Positions 37,801 through 52,800 of a stretch of 64,000 bases of DNA are shown one piece after another. The DNA is from Istiophorus platypterus (Eukaryota > Chordata > Actinopteri > Istiophoriformes > Istiophoridae): contig CM029129.1 in the NCBI GenBank assembly GCA_016859345.1, positions 15,005,399 through 15,069,398 on the forward strand. Direction: 5' to 3'. The notes beneath the pieces are model-generated. The model was not told where the DNA came from. It did no database searches and saw nothing but the letters and a program-made list of their open reading frames with translations. Numbering within the stretch: position 1 is the first letter of the stretch; the number at the start of each line of letters is the position of its first letter. A program made the position numbers and the translations under genes.

Positions 37801-40800
37801 AGCATTACCTTTTTTTTCATTAAATCCCATGCATGCCTTCCCACTGGATCACTAAATGCAGCTCAGTCCTCAATCAGTGAAATTGCCTTGTCGACTAAAT
37901 GGATAGAAGGATGGATGAAGCTGGGTGGATGGAATTGGGTGAAAAGAAGACAGGGAGCTTCACATAAACATGGAGTAAGTTTGAATATCAGTACAAACGT
38001 CACAGGCCACGCAGGGTTTACATAACTGAGGATGATGGAGGGAGAATTGTGACTTCCAGAAAAGCAAACGTTCTCAATTCTGAGCGGAAAAAAATCAACC
38101 TGGTCATCCATCTTAATATGTCTGAGGGCTAAAGCAAGACTTTTTGTGCTGGGAGGGATATTTGACCCCGTTAACACCCGAAGTGATTCTTAAAAGAAGT
38201 AAAGTATATTGAAGATGGATCACATAAGTGCCATTCTGCTTTCTTTAAGGACTGAATAAGATTCGTGTCTGGGATTAATAAAGTTGGAGAGCACAGTAAT
38301 TAATGAATGAAATCATGAATGAAGTAAATTTGAAGAACTGTATAAAGATCAGTCATGGGATTCAGAGCACTGACAAGTGCATCTGCTGTGAAGAGTACAG
38401 TAGAAGAAGTTTTACCTCCCCACCAGGGAATTCTTGCAGCAAAGACTTTAATATGAAACTAGAGCTTTTTTCTTCCTTGTCAAGATATTCAGTGATTAGA
38501 TTAATGTGACATATGTTGTAAAAAAGGCACTTTTCTCTGTTTACAATTCAAGTGTAGGATGTGAAGGTAATGAGGAGAAAATGGGAGGAAAAAAATCAGT
38601 ATATAGTTTTTCCTTGGATTTCCTTGATTAGTGTATTTCAGTGGAATTGGTGGAAATCTTCTTTTAAGTGTCCACCCCTGTTTTAATGCCTCCTGCCTAT
38701 TTATCTGCATTCGTATTGTAGGCCTCACCTAGGGCCACTCTGGCTGCAGAGGCATCATAGTTGATCCAGAAGGAGACCCAGGAGAGAATGGTGATAAGGA
38801 TAGAAGGCATGTATGTCTGTAGGATGAAATACCCGATGTTTCTCTTCAGCTTAAAACTCAGGGACAGACGAGGATAAGCACCTGCAGAGATGAGAAAAAA
38901 AAAGAAAATAGAAAGAAAATAGAATAGCAGAGTGAATATAAGGTGATGTATTTCTACAGTATTTGCTACAGATGTAAGGTCTCCAAGACTTTATGTTTTC
39001 TGATTATGGTATGGTTGAATATAGATTTTAAATCTTAGTTGAGTGAGGTTGTGTTTTGACATTTAAAAGTGACCAAAAGTGGGTTGTCTTCTCTGGTGAA
39101 GTCATTTTGTTCATCAAGTCATTAGTCCCAGGTTCAGAGTTCGTGCATAAGAATGAATAATCCTTTTTTCATGGCAGGATAACAACACTGTACGTACCAT
39201 ATATAACCGTATGTTCTTTTAAAATGGAGATAAAAAATCAAAGAGGTTAACAAATACTTTAACCACAGATTAACTTGTCAATTATTTTGAGGCTTAATAT
39301 ATTGGTCCTTTTGTCAGTTAAAAAGGAAAATCATGAAAAATCCCCATCACAATTTACCCCAGCATTTTCAAATTACTTGCATGTTATCCAAACAAGAAAA
39401 TAGAAAGATATTCACTGAAGAGCAGCAAATCCTTAATTTGGTGGCTGGAACCAGGGAAGGTTTGGTACCTTAAGCTCAGCCAGTGAATGAAACAAGTGAA
39501 TGATTATTAACTTTGTTGGTGTTTAAATTTCTTATATCCATCTACAAGATACTTGTGTCAGAACTACAGTCTTGTATGGTTTCTGAAATCTATACTGTAA
39601 ATCATTATAACATACGGTAGGAGTCTGGACTACTCCGGCCCTGGGTTGTGTCTTACAGAAGCACTCCGTAAAAAGCCATAGCTGTTTTCTCCACTGAACT
39701 GATTCTTTGATGCTCACCAGAGTTATCTGTTCTCCACTAACTGTGTTTATGCATAATTTTGGAATAGGTTTGTTGGTTTGAGGGTCCCCTTTTTTGCCTA
39801 TCTCTGCTCTACTTGAAATAGGCCCTCAGCAGGGTTTTGGTGATGGCAACTTTATCAGTGCACACATTTTTCTCCTCAGGGAATTAGCTGAATATTTGTT
39901 TGAGTTGCATAACCAAATTACAACTGGATGGGGCGATGCACCACATAAACAGCTAGACTATAGCGTAATATGTACTTTTTTTAAGTCACAGAAGAAGGAC
40001 AAGAAGAGGATCAGGTATCTTCAATGAAAGCACCAACAATCCACTAGGCTCAGCCTCTCTCGGACTGCCATCACTTACATCTACTATTTCGGTTAGCTAA
40101 TGTTAGCATGAGCCATGGAGAGAACCGCTGAATTGTTTCTTAATGAAATGAGGAAACAGCTTGAGTAGAAAATAACAGGACGGAGGGGCAATGAAAATAA
40201 TCTATCATTTATAAGGGACAACAATGACATTGCCTATCCTTGGAGTAGAACATAACACTTATACTGGATAAATGCCCAGGAACTTGTGCTGATGTTTGCA
40301 TTTCTGAGTGACCCCCCAGGTTGGTCTCTCCGTAGCTCAATAGACATTATGTTAAAATGGAATCCCCCTTCCAAAATTGCTCTGCATTTAGTAATAGAAT
40401 CAAGAACTGAAGGGACACACTTGGGTTGACTTACTTCCATGCATGTTAATGGTATACAAACACACATACATATGCGTACAAACATTGTTGATTCATCAGA
40501 AAGCATTATGTTTTTAATAGGGTTGTGTGGAATGTAAGAGCCCTGCAGACAAATAAAAGCTCTCACTGGTGGAATCTCTGCATTCTTATTGTACTAATGT
40601 TTAGCTCTTATTCAATACAGAGGCAACCCCAGAAACTGTATTTAGCAGAACCACTGTCCCGCTTACAATTGCTTGCTTGCATGACAAATTCATGAATATG
40701 AAAATGCCAAAGAAATGAATATTTCACTGCATCAGACACCATTCTTTTTGTTTATTGCTGTTAAATAAGTCATGGTGTCTTCTCTCTCCCAGGACAATGT

Positions 40801-43800
40801 TTCATTCGAAGGTTTGTATGTGTGTTTGTACATTCGCATGACATTTTGCATTTCTGCAAATTAGTGGATACTGTTTTTCATATCCATAAGTGCAAACAGT
40901 GAAATGAGTCAATATGTATGAGTTGCCATATTGCCCTCCTTGCAGCAACATAACGATAATAAAATGGAATATCTATAAGTGCAAGAAAATAATTAAAGAC
41001 TTTTTAATGGATCTAACATGCGTGCTTTAAGATAATATTTATTTTAGCATTAATAATGTTAGACTGGGATATATTGTGCTGTTTTTGCTGTTTGTGTGAT
41101 ATGCCATTTAATTAACACAAACCACTTGAGGGATTTATGCATTTCAACCTGTTCAGGACTTTACCTGTGGAGAAGACGACATTCTTGGAGATGAGCTTGT
41201 GATCCACAATGGAGAACTGGGGAAGTTCTATCTTGTCCACCCCCGTCACAGCGTTGTCTCCTCCTCGCCAGTAGAACTCTATGTCATCTGTAGTGTAACC
41301 ATCTTAGAAAGAGCAATGGAATTATTGAGGATTGCTAATGGTCTTTACTGTATATATGTTCATAATGATATTCCATCTGGAACTCGTATGGTACAGTTAA
41401 TTGATCACTTGGCATGATTAGGTTTCCGTGTTTCATCATTTCATATTTTGCTGACAGCAGACTGACTAAAAATGTGAGGTTATTCACAATGAAAGCTTGA
41501 CCCTTATATATACTAAATTTTCTGCGTGTATGCATTTACAGTATGAATACATACTTGCAGTATCCTTGTTTACTATTTCTGACTCAGGTAGTGTCAGATC
41601 CACTTATTCCACAATTACATGCATACAGTGTAGAGGAAGAGGCATGAGCTAAATTGGACTGGATGACTGAGAATTAATGACAGTGGACCTGGCAGGCATC
41701 TAATTGCCATGACACTGTCAAGTAGCAACTATGTCATTATTATTAAGTTAATGTGGGCGTTCAAAAATCTTTGTTTTTGATCTTTGCCACTCTTTAGTAC
41801 CAGCTTGGGATTTTACCATTATTGTTATGTTTTTAAAATGATCCAATATATGTCCTTCACTCTTTTTGACCCCCACTAATGGAAGTTCAGCATGGAGTAA
41901 CCTTAAAAAAACTCAGGATAAATGGTGCATGGTGAATTTTGTTAACTGATTTAAAAAAAAAAAAAACTTTTAACCTTTATTCATGAGCACTAACACAGTT
42001 ACACACACTCAGCTGCCCAGTGCAACCACAGTTGGTGACTAAGCAGCTCTGCAAGAGTTGCATGCTTTGTTCAAAGGCATCTCCTCATACACTTTTGGTG
42101 GACCCTTGAGCAAGCCACATGCAGATGTCTTGGTACTGCATTCTTAACAATAACTGAATAATGAAAAAGCCTGTTAAAACTATAAATTATGAAACTCAGT
42201 TGAACATACAACTTCCCATATAGTAACTGGTGCAACCCCTTCTATATGTGACTAAATATGTATGAGTCAACGTTATTATGTTTTGTCCCATGATAAACTA
42301 AATTATTAATACAAAGAACAGGAATGATTAAATAACCAGGATTGCCCTCCATTTTCACCACTAAAACCCAATAAAATCCTGCAAAGGGACAAGAAGCAAG
42401 TCCATTAATATTAATTTCAACCAGAGACCATGAAACTTGGCTCTTGCATAATCCACTGCCTACTGTCTACTCTGGTGCAGTTGTCATGTCTGCTGACTTC
42501 AGGAGCATAAGAGCATTGGTCTCAGAGAGAGGAGAAGAAGGAAACGAAGAGACGAGGAGAGACCGGAGATGGCTGGGGTTGGTGCACTTTTCAAAAGGAT
42601 GGTTTATCATTAAAATCCCGTTATGACTTAATTAAAACAGCAGTTTGGAAAGTAATATATAAAAAGGATATATTCCAAATTAACATGCAAACCGGTGTAC
42701 ATGTGTCTAAATGGCCCTTCGAATAGTATTCCCATAGCTTTTAAGCCTCCCTGCTTGACAGAAAAAGTCATCATGATAATAAATCATGGTAGAAAGCACT
42801 ATTAAAGCCCCATTAAGCATTAGGTACAGCAGACAAGCTTGTTTTAAACCATGAGTTGTATTATTACTTTCTACATCTGCATTCTTTAGGGCTAAAAATG
42901 GTTGACAAGTGTCAGAAAAGCTTTTATACTGTGGTGCAACACAGAATGCTGTATCTCGTACGTAGCAAGCCAACAGTTCTGGGTTATCTCAGAGTTCCGA
43001 CAGCTCATCACAATGGTGTATCGAAGTGTGAACTTCCTCTTCCGTGAAGGAGGAGGCCAAAACTTGCAACACACTTTCCTCCCTCGAGAAAACAACAGAT
43101 TATTTTAGTCTTTTATCATGAAACTGATAAAAGATGTTCAGTCGCTCTCAACATACATGTGCTGTACTCCATTTTAAGTAGAAACAAAAGATGGATTAAA
43201 CAACAATCGTGAATCGTTTTTTCAGTATCTCAACATGCAACTTAATAATAATCTGTGGTGGCTGCAGTACTTGTTACGACTGCATGTTCGCTGCAGTGGG
43301 GATTTGCATGCGTGTTGAGTTTGCCTAAGCGATTATTCTTATATTATTTGATTGCATGCATGGAAGTTGACTTCTTTTTTTGCATTAGTCTGCATGACCA
43401 TTACTTTGTCAATTGCTGATGACGGGGAGGTGGGAGTGAAAGTGAATTAACATGTTTGATTTGTATGAATATGTACTGTGTGTGTGTGTGTATGTGTATG
43501 TGGGGGATGTGGGTGATGACGGGGGTTGGACGAGATGATGAATAAAGGCATGTTTGACAGAACAATTTAAAGGGAACTCCCACGCCATTTCATTGATTTC
43601 CGCATAAAATATAGATCGTTATATCCCACCTCCTTCCTCCTCTCGTCTGCCTCCTTGGGTCTTGACTTTTTTTCTCCTCCTCTCTTCTTCTCTAATTTGT
43701 TCTGTTTTATCTCCCTTTCTCCCACCACTTTTTTTCCATTTGATTACACCCCTCGCCTTCTCTCCTCTTGATTTTTTCCCTGTCATAACTACTATTATGT

Positions 43801-46800
43801 GTCCGTGTGTCTATCTTTCAATCTACCTTCCCTCTTCTTCTCCCTCCCCCATACCCCTGCTCTCCTTAATTAATACTTGTGTGACCTATTTAGTTGCTCT
43901 GAATTATTAAAGCAGACTCTTCAGTGGCTGTTTTCACACTCTGACATCTCTTGTTCCTCTTGGCAAAAGGGGAGTTGGCTGCTCACGGTGTTCAAATATG
44001 CTCCATTTCTTTCTCTTGAAAATATAATTTGTTTGCAAAATACTAATGTAGTTTGGGTAGTCGTACCACATCATCATCATCATCATCAACATCATCCCCT
44101 CACATGAAAGGTAATCAATAAAACTCAAAACGTATTCCAAAGCCAGTAAGTGACCAAAGGAGGAATGGCACAGTGAGAATAATGGGTTCTCTCAGTTCCA
44201 GTATAAAGCCTGGCAGCTGCATTTTGAATAAACTGTAGACAATTAAGTGCTTCTTAAGAGTATAAGGGAATTATATTAGTCGAAATGGGGTGAAATAAAG
44301 GCAGGTCAGGTCAGGGGCAGACAGAAATAACTTAATTTAAGATACATCTCCTAAGTGATAAAACCACTACTGAATACCCTCCTCTACTTGAGGTTCAAAA
44401 TTTAAATTTGAGTCAATGTGTTGAGCCCCAGAAGATGGAAGATGAAAGTTCACTTTATATAATTCCTCTTTCCTCTTTTCCACTACACATACAGGATACA
44501 CAGGTATACAGAATCTGTCAAAATGTCAGTTAGATTGCAATTAAATTTACAACAGTCAGTCTCCCTAGTGGATGAATCATCTTCATTAGTCCCATGAGCT
44601 TTCCTTTGGTACCACCTCACACCAAAATGTCAACATTTCACAAAACATATCTCAGGATCAACAGGGCAAATTCAAGACCCCATAAAACGATTTGATTTTA
44701 AAGACACTGTAAGAGCAACATCATCAATAGATATTTGTTTCGTTAGGGGTACTGCAAATTGCAGCCTCTTTGGGGATGGCTACCATGAGTCGAAAGAAAG
44801 GCCTCACATATGTCTTAAGCAACTACAAAACACAAGAAAAATGCTCACGTTTTTCTTGCACTTTTGCAAAACATTACATATATCAGAATCAGTTATTTGA
44901 TTCAGTCCTCATATTTTTGATTTTCCAGCTCCCCAATCCACTTTGCTCCAATGTCTGTATGTTACTCAGGTTAACTTTGCATTTTTTCCTCATTTTGCTT
45001 TCATACTGAAGTGGTTACGTCAGAGTGTTTGTCAAAGACAAACCCCGACACCCATCCTGCATGAAATTAGGTGAAACAAGTGAAGAAAAATAGAAGAAGA
45101 AAGTAGAAGAAATTTACACCGTCTGCAATATATCACAGACACAACAGTTGGTTTAGAGTATTTCTATCAACTATGAAATGGTGGAATGAGAAAAAAGGGA
45201 ATTAGCTTTTTGTGTCCTCAGTGGCATTACATGCAAACTCAAGTATTCATTAAAAAAGAAATTGGGATAAAAAAAAATCTACAGATGTGACAATATGTAT
45301 TTTATGCTTGCACAAAGGTTTTTTTTCATGGATCCCAGAGTCTGGGAGCATTGGCAGGCCAAAAATAAATGAAATTGTTCATGATAGCATCAGAGGAGAT
45401 AGCAATACAATACTAAAGCTATTTAACTGGGACTCTGGCTCTGGCATATCTCCCTGACCAAATCTGACTCCAGGCCTTTTTATCAAGCTTATGAAATAAT
45501 GTCTCAGTTGATTTGTTTTAATGGGTAAAGAAGGATTTTGGAGGGAGATAAAACATTGGCTTTAATATTGCTCTGGGCAAATCATAATCAGGGATAACAA
45601 AGTTTTTTTGTTTTGTTTTGTTTTGTTTTGAAATGGTGCTCTGAAACATCATATACCTGTAATAAAACTTTGAGGATAACATCACATTCCTAATATGTAG
45701 TAAACAACCTAGTCATTGTGGCATACATTACAAGCCCATGCAAAAGCACTAAAAACAAAAGAAAAGAAAACACTTTTTTTCCCAATTTTCTTCACATCTG
45801 TAGTGAGAACAGTTGGTTTTTTTATGCATGCAGTTTTCACAAAACTCATCTGAGAACAGTATCTAAAAATCAAAATTTGTAGTAACTCCCTAATTCATTC
45901 ACCATGAATACAGAGAATTCTTACCAAGAAATACTGAGAATTCTTAATGCTGCATCACCAAGCCAGCCTTTAGAATAGTCCAAGAAACACACAAGGAGTC
46001 TAGAGGAATGTGTATGAATAATGACATTCATGATACAGTGTCTATTGAGAAACCTAACTGCACAGTTCAATCTAACCAGACACACAAAAACATCCTCACA
46101 CACATATGCACGCACAAATGGGCACATCAAATCAACCCCCCTGAACAACCGCCTGTCTCCAACTCTCCCCTGTGAGCTGAGAATGCTCCTCCACTCTTAA
46201 ATATGTCTCAGATTAATTTTTGATTCCATGCATTTCAAAGTGACTTTAATGTTATTCCTCGTGTCCAATTAAAAAATGTCGTCAGACTTTCCCAGCGCTC
46301 AGCAAGCTGCAGCTGACTGCAAGATAAGATAAATAAATATGCCATGGATGCCCAAGTGTAGAAACCATTCACACCTAAGACGATGTGTGCAGTTTTCTGA
46401 AATTGGGCTATGATGGGCAGAGATTACAAAACAAAGATAAGGAGGAAGTGGCTCTGTCCAGATAATGTGGATTGCTGGTGCAGAAAGAATAATTATTAGC
46501 TGGTAAAGATGCTGTAATAAATTGATAGTTTCACTATGAGGGCACAGCATGTGCATTTTTCTCCCCTCTCAGTGTGTATAGTACTAAACACAATCTTTTG
46601 TAACATGCATGTGTGAGGATTTGAATGTATTGTGCTTGACTTGCCATTCTCTCTCAGTGTTTTTTTTTTTCGAAGCTTTTTCACTTAATTTCCAAATTTT
46701 GCTGTCTCCTGAAGAGCCATCTACGGTCCCACATATTCTAAAACTAAAGCAGCTAATCAGAGCAAAAATGTCTCTGCGTATTCTCTGTTTTAACGGCTCA

Positions 46801-49800
46801 GGCACCTTATTCTTTTTATGATTTATTGAAAAGGTGCACAGCTGCTATACTTGTGTGGGCTGTGTTACATCTTTTACTAGAATCTGAGCTAGCGATGTAT
46901 ATGCTGTACATTGTAAATGGCATTACTGTAACAGTGACCCGCTAAATCGAGGGTTTAACCCTTTTGAATAATACAGGAAATGGTATTTCCTTGCATTGAG
47001 GTAAAATCTTGTATGGCCTACTATGCTAGTTGAAGTCCTGAATTACACATCCATTATAGAGATGTTGTAACAATAAAACAAATGCAGGGTGACAGGGCTT
47101 TGCTTGCAAGGTTATAAACCCAACCCTTATCCACTACTGAATGTGAGATTGAGGGAGTTTGTTATTAAAGTTTATCTTGCCTGATAATAAAAATGAGAAA
47201 GCAACTATAGTGTTTGTTGTTATAAAGTCCTTGGAGTAGTAACAGCAAGAAATGTTTTATGAATTCTACCATATAATGTATTAATATTTAGAGAGTAGTA
47301 ATTCTTATCAATTGTATCTACCAAAATTATGGCCCATGTTTATAGATAAAGCAACAAAGAACTGTGAGTTATAAGAAAAAAGTCATACTATCACTCAGCT
47401 CTCCCTGAAAGGTAAACTTGGAATGAGAAGAGAACCCAGTGACATTTTCATAACCTAGAGCTGGAACATCTTGTTTGGATTTGACTACACCCTAAATTTT
47501 ATAACATTATCTTTGGTTTGTTAAACCTCGGGCCATATCTTAAAAAATCTTTCCCTAGGTGAACCATCTTTCTTTTATTTAATCAGTGATTTCAGTCCAG
47601 TGTTGAAGTTAATTTGTTGATTCATGAGTCAGGTTATACAAACTACAGAAAATCAGCTTGTTAACCATTAAACACATGCCTCAGGCCTTTAGAGACTCTA
47701 GATAATATAACAAACTTTCTAATTCATTAATTTTCATCAAGGAAGCCCTCAAGACCATTCATCTCTTCAGGCAATTAATTTTTGATAATTAATTTCTGGT
47801 GTCAAAATGTCAAAATTGTTTAACATCATTGTTTCTCTCCCAAACTGATTTGTAGGGTTTTATTCACATTTCATAGGGTTATGATCTGTTGAAGGAGCCA
47901 CCTCCACTCTGGCGTTGTATGCTGTTTTTTCTGTCGGTGTTCTGCTTGTGACATACATCATCCGCTAAAACAGGGTTAATGAAAGCAGGTTTGTGTAATT
48001 AGATCTTCTTAGCTGTGAGTGACAGAGCATATTGTGGGAGGAGAGGTAAAATTGCTCTGCAACAATGTGCCAGTGGGTAAATTGAGATGCCAGCAGTGAA
48101 TGATGTTAAATTAATGTTTGGTGTTTGGTGTTCTGCATTCTTTGAATAGTTTGAACCTGTGGCTCACCCTGTGATTACCTGAGTAGATGGTAGGTTCCAG
48201 GCAGGTAAGGCCAAGAGGATAAACTGCCCATGACTAGTCGGTGGTAGGGAATAGTTATGTTTAATGAACTACCTTGAGTTTGTTTTTCTCTCTTCATGTC
48301 ATTCAGGATGAAAAATCATATAAGAGAATGAAATGATACAGTTACAATGGGGAATCAGATGGCAAAAGTCTTGTGCATAGAGTGTACTGTACATTTTGTA
48401 ATGCAAACTCTGCCAGAAAATTACATTTTACTGTTTTCTAAAGGCTCAGTATTGCTGTAATTTCTAGTGTGGCCTGAGAGGTTTTTGTGGTATTTCGTGT
48501 AGTATCTCTCATTCAGCATGTGAAAGAACTGCGTAAGTTGGGAAATAAGAGAAATTTCAAAATGATTAATACCCTGTTGAGATTTTTTGCGTGTGGTAAC
48601 TTGATAATTATAACTTTCACAGAGACAAACAATGTGGTGGCTCCATCCTCTTTTTTTTTAAAGCAACCATACAGAAACTACTTTACTAAAACAGGCTTGT
48701 TATTGCATGATTAAAAGTCTGTAATTAAACCAGGGTCAGCAATTTAACTTTTGGCTAAAATAATTAGAAAAGGGCAGCATGAAGGGATAAAAGCCTTATC
48801 CATAATGGAAGCTCTTGGATGTTACATTCAACCTGTCAAGGCTTATTAAGTCACAGGCATCTGTCAGTGGCTGAATACTACGGATATTAGGAGACACAAG
48901 AGCAATCAAACTCATTGGAAATGAGCCAAAAGATGGACAAAGAGCTGAATATAAATTATGAGACGTGTGAAAGAGGAGAAGGGAGGGACAGACAAAGAGG
49001 GACAGACACACAAGTGGCGAGCAGGATAGTGAGAGAAAACAGGCACACTCAGGGATTCAGAGAAGAGAAAGAGCACTGCTGCATAGAAATCAAACATGTA
49101 ACCCAATGAGTGGAGTCATCCAAGGCAACACTAGATCCACAATATTTCAAACCAGCAGAGATCCCCTTCATGCTGCTGCACCACGAGTCCTTTAGCTCTC
49201 AGGGCAGAGATGAAATGAAAGAAAGGAATTTGTTTGTGTGTGCTCTGCCGGGCACATCACATTTTCAAGTGCCTGTGATGTCGACACATGTACAGAGATG
49301 AACACCCACATCTATGCATGCATCCACAGACATTAACAGCCAAAGCAGCTACTCCCCAGCCAATATGTTTTAAACTGAGTGGGGAAAAAGCCGGCCACCA
49401 AATTAAAGGAGAAGGATGTGTGCTTGGGGTGCGGATGAGTAGCTGTGTTGCGAGGCACACTCATTTGTAAACAGCCGATGTCCCCGTCTGTCTTCCCCCC
49501 ACTTGCCTGTTGTCATTCCCCGAACTATGCTCAAACAAGTAGTTTAAATGGACACTGCACAGTACGAGGTAACATTTGCAGTAACAAGCTCGGCTCCATC
49601 TTACCAGAGGCACACCGCATTCCCAATTTGGTTCGATTAAGGCGTTTTTACTCGTCATTCCCCTTGGTAAGAGAAAGTGTAGATGACTAGAGCAGTCTTG
49701 TGTTGTGTCAGCATCAAGGTCATCCTCTCAACAACAGCATGAGCACACTGCTGCTTTGCTACTTTCCTATTTTCTCCCTGGCCTGCCACCTTACTGTGTG

Positions 49801-52800
49801 TGCAGCAGTGGTGTTTCTAAATGTGAGAAGCAGAAAATGAGGCACAAGGATTTCATTGCTTTTCTTCTTATAGAGTAGAAGGATTTGAAGGCAAAAATGG
49901 TGTTTTTCCACATATAGAAAATGTCAGGGTTTTTTTTTTACTTTACCTGCAAAGTAAATATATTTTTAACATAAAAAATGATAGGTTTAAGGGTGTCATA
50001 AGGGTTTTTTTAGATTTCTGACATTGTCTGCCATGGCTGCATCCCGCTTCCTCCTCTGGACTTTAACTGGTATAATTGGTTTGCCTCCTCCTGATTCACC
50101 TCAACCATTTGGCTGAACAGATTATACACAAAAATGTTTCTCATCCCATTCCACACCTCTTTCACACTAATCTGCCACAGCTTGATTTCAGTTCCCTCCC
50201 TGTCTGTGTTCTCCCTTCCCTCTTTTTTTGCCTTTTTAGTTTCTTTGAGCACTTTTACCGACAACCTAACTGCTCCTACCTCAAGCGCAGATGGCCCCAA
50301 TTTTTCTGAGGATGGATATAATGTGTTTTGCATCTTGCAATGCTCATAAAATTCTGTAATTACCATGAAATCTGCAGTACAGTTGAGTCTTATTTATGCA
50401 TCACACATCAAGCAAAACACACTCTGGTCCATTAGCTGACTACCTTACAGTGGAGCCTTAATGCATTATTGTAACCACACTCTCACTGGCTGCTGTTGGA
50501 CAAATGGCCTGCGTCTGGGAACAGAACATTTGTTACATGTAGCCATGTAAAGTGGCCATGGAGCTGAGTTATCCCTTAGCCATTTGTAAAGAAAGTTTCA
50601 GGTTCTATTCTCACATTATGGGGAGAGAGTAAATAGCATCAGAGGGCGACTGTGGAGACACTGGGAAAATATCTTTATAATAATATGGCATGAATAAAGG
50701 CACATACTGGTGCTACAAACACAATGATTGGACTATCGGTCCTCTGTTAAACGGCCCTGTTAAACTTCCTGTATTGGGCAATCTTGATTTCACAAAAACT
50801 CTTCAAAAGCCCTCTTCGGTTCCTTACCCTCTAGTCGCCTTTGTCGTCAGCACCAGCTGTAAACCTCCCTGCTCAGTTGCACAATTTTATGAAACTCCCT
50901 TTAGCCATCTCTATATGTTACACACATCTGAATATATTTGCAATTATACAGTTGAGTTATGACCCTAGTGTGCTAGCAACTGGCAGTATGTTTTTTTGGC
51001 ATTAAAGTAACGGTTTGCATCAGGGCTGTCAGCTATGCTGGACAAGATGTCTTACAAGTGAATTCAAAAGGAGAGAACATTTATTTGAGAAATCTGAACG
51101 TACTGCTTTAGGTTTTTACTAATAATATCATTGAAATATCTCAAAAGATATTACATTAAGTTTGTCATATTTTTTCCATTTATTGTCTTGGAAAAGCTGA
51201 AATGGACTGATGGCGATACAACACCAACATGACCAGGGATGCATTCACACCTTATGCCCAGGTATATTGTGGTTAAATGCTGGGTGCGTAAAAGGCACCA
51301 CATCACCTAGGATATCCCATATGTTCTATTGGTTGTAAATAGTTGTCATTTGAGCTAGGTGCGATTTTTGGGCGGCATTATCTCTCCTTATCACTTCACA
51401 TTACGCAAAAATAGTTCACAGCATCAGTGAAGACAGGATTAGATCCTGAGCATTGGGAAGTGGCTGATTTGATGAGGACTGGTGTTAATCAATGGTCATC
51501 TACACCAAATCGTGATGAATTAAAACCACCTAACCTGAATTTCCTTAGCAAATACCCTAAACATCTCATAGTATTTATCTGAATTGACACAATACATTCT
51601 CTCTAGAAGAGAAAACTTATCTGAGTGTATATTTAGGAAGTCCACTGCAAACTGGATAGGAAGGATTATGTTGAAAATATTGAAATTCAGAGTAAATCAG
51701 CAGTAAAGCGCAAAATGTTGGGAGCCAGTGCAGGGCCCAGTGACACATAGTTCCTGACAGCTGAATGAACAAGGCTGAGGCTGTGCAAGTGTCCATGGGT
51801 ACACACTTAAAAGGATATAGTCGAAAAAGCTAGAATCAGCCAGAATTAAAAGCTGTACAAAACTATCATGAGAGTTACAAGATGTATATAATTTAGCACT
51901 GGCAAGAAACTAAATATCAGTAAAATACAGGAGATAATAATCAACAAATATAGGAAGGAATTACTCACAACTCTCTATCTCGAGTGTGCAGTTTTGCTCA
52001 TCCAGAGGATATCGTCTTAGGTCCATCATACAAGCAGCAGTGGTAGTGATCCTGAAAAGATAGGACAGAATGATTGTGGTAGAGTCTGACAGGAAACTGG
52101 ATGTTCACTATATTCAGCAGAGGAATGGTAGTAACCTAAGTAGTAATCTTTTCTTGTATGTTTATGTAGCCAAAGGTAATACACAACTGATGGATAATGC
52201 TGCGGCCATCACTGGATAGCAGCTATAATATACTGTTCTCGGTAGTATTTAGGACCGAACCGCAACCGCACTTGGGGCCGACGTAAAATACAATTTGAGA
52301 ACGAAATGTTTTTCAGTGTCGTTGCATAAAGTTTAAGAATGTTTAATTTGCCCTCATTCACCCGAGCACAAGAATTTTTATTAACATGTATACCGTCTGG
52401 ATAATAATAAGTAAGTAAACAAGACTTTGAATCTTCAAAACTCTACAGAAACATTTATTTGAAGGTTTCTGGTAGTGGTGGCAATGGGAACTCCAGTGGG
52501 GATTACAGGGCAAAAGCTAATCCTTGTGTCCTAGTTTTAGCATTGTTTGGATAATCCTTTGGGTCCTCTATTAGGCCTCACCTGAGATGTGAGGCACTGC
52601 AGGGATCAAACTCTGCAGGACAGCGGTTAGAGCAATAGGCCAGAGATAATGGTGGTTGTGTTTGTCCTCTGACAACTGTGTGCCCTAACCTCAAGAAATA
52701 TATGGGATGAAATGGAATGTATTACAACATGACGTCATCTTGACTTTTCAAGTCATGACTATTGCTAATATTAGGTGAAACCTCTACTGCTACCACTACT

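Larger units (their letters stand above)
41303..51968 (-). other. gabrb2: gabrb2 intron 5 (10.7 kb)
   Basis: Large intron holding the repeat relics listed separately at 42001-42125, 44189-44330 and 44569-44641, a GT microsatellite near 43476, a CAT tract at about 44069-44094 and a TTTTG tract at about 45607-45630. A pyrimidine-rich segment lies at 43627-43870. No additional coding exon was found. Open frames such as 50010-50366 minus are compositionally biased and unrecognised. Confidence 0.65.

Noticed and set aside
37863..38177. 104-codon minus frame in intron 7
   Set aside because: No acceptor/donor pair in phase with the gabrb2 exons and no homology; exons 7 and 8 join perfectly without it.
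50010..50366. 118-codon minus frame rich in Lys/Glu
   Set aside because: It is the complement of a pyrimidine-rich stretch, and no known protein family fits.
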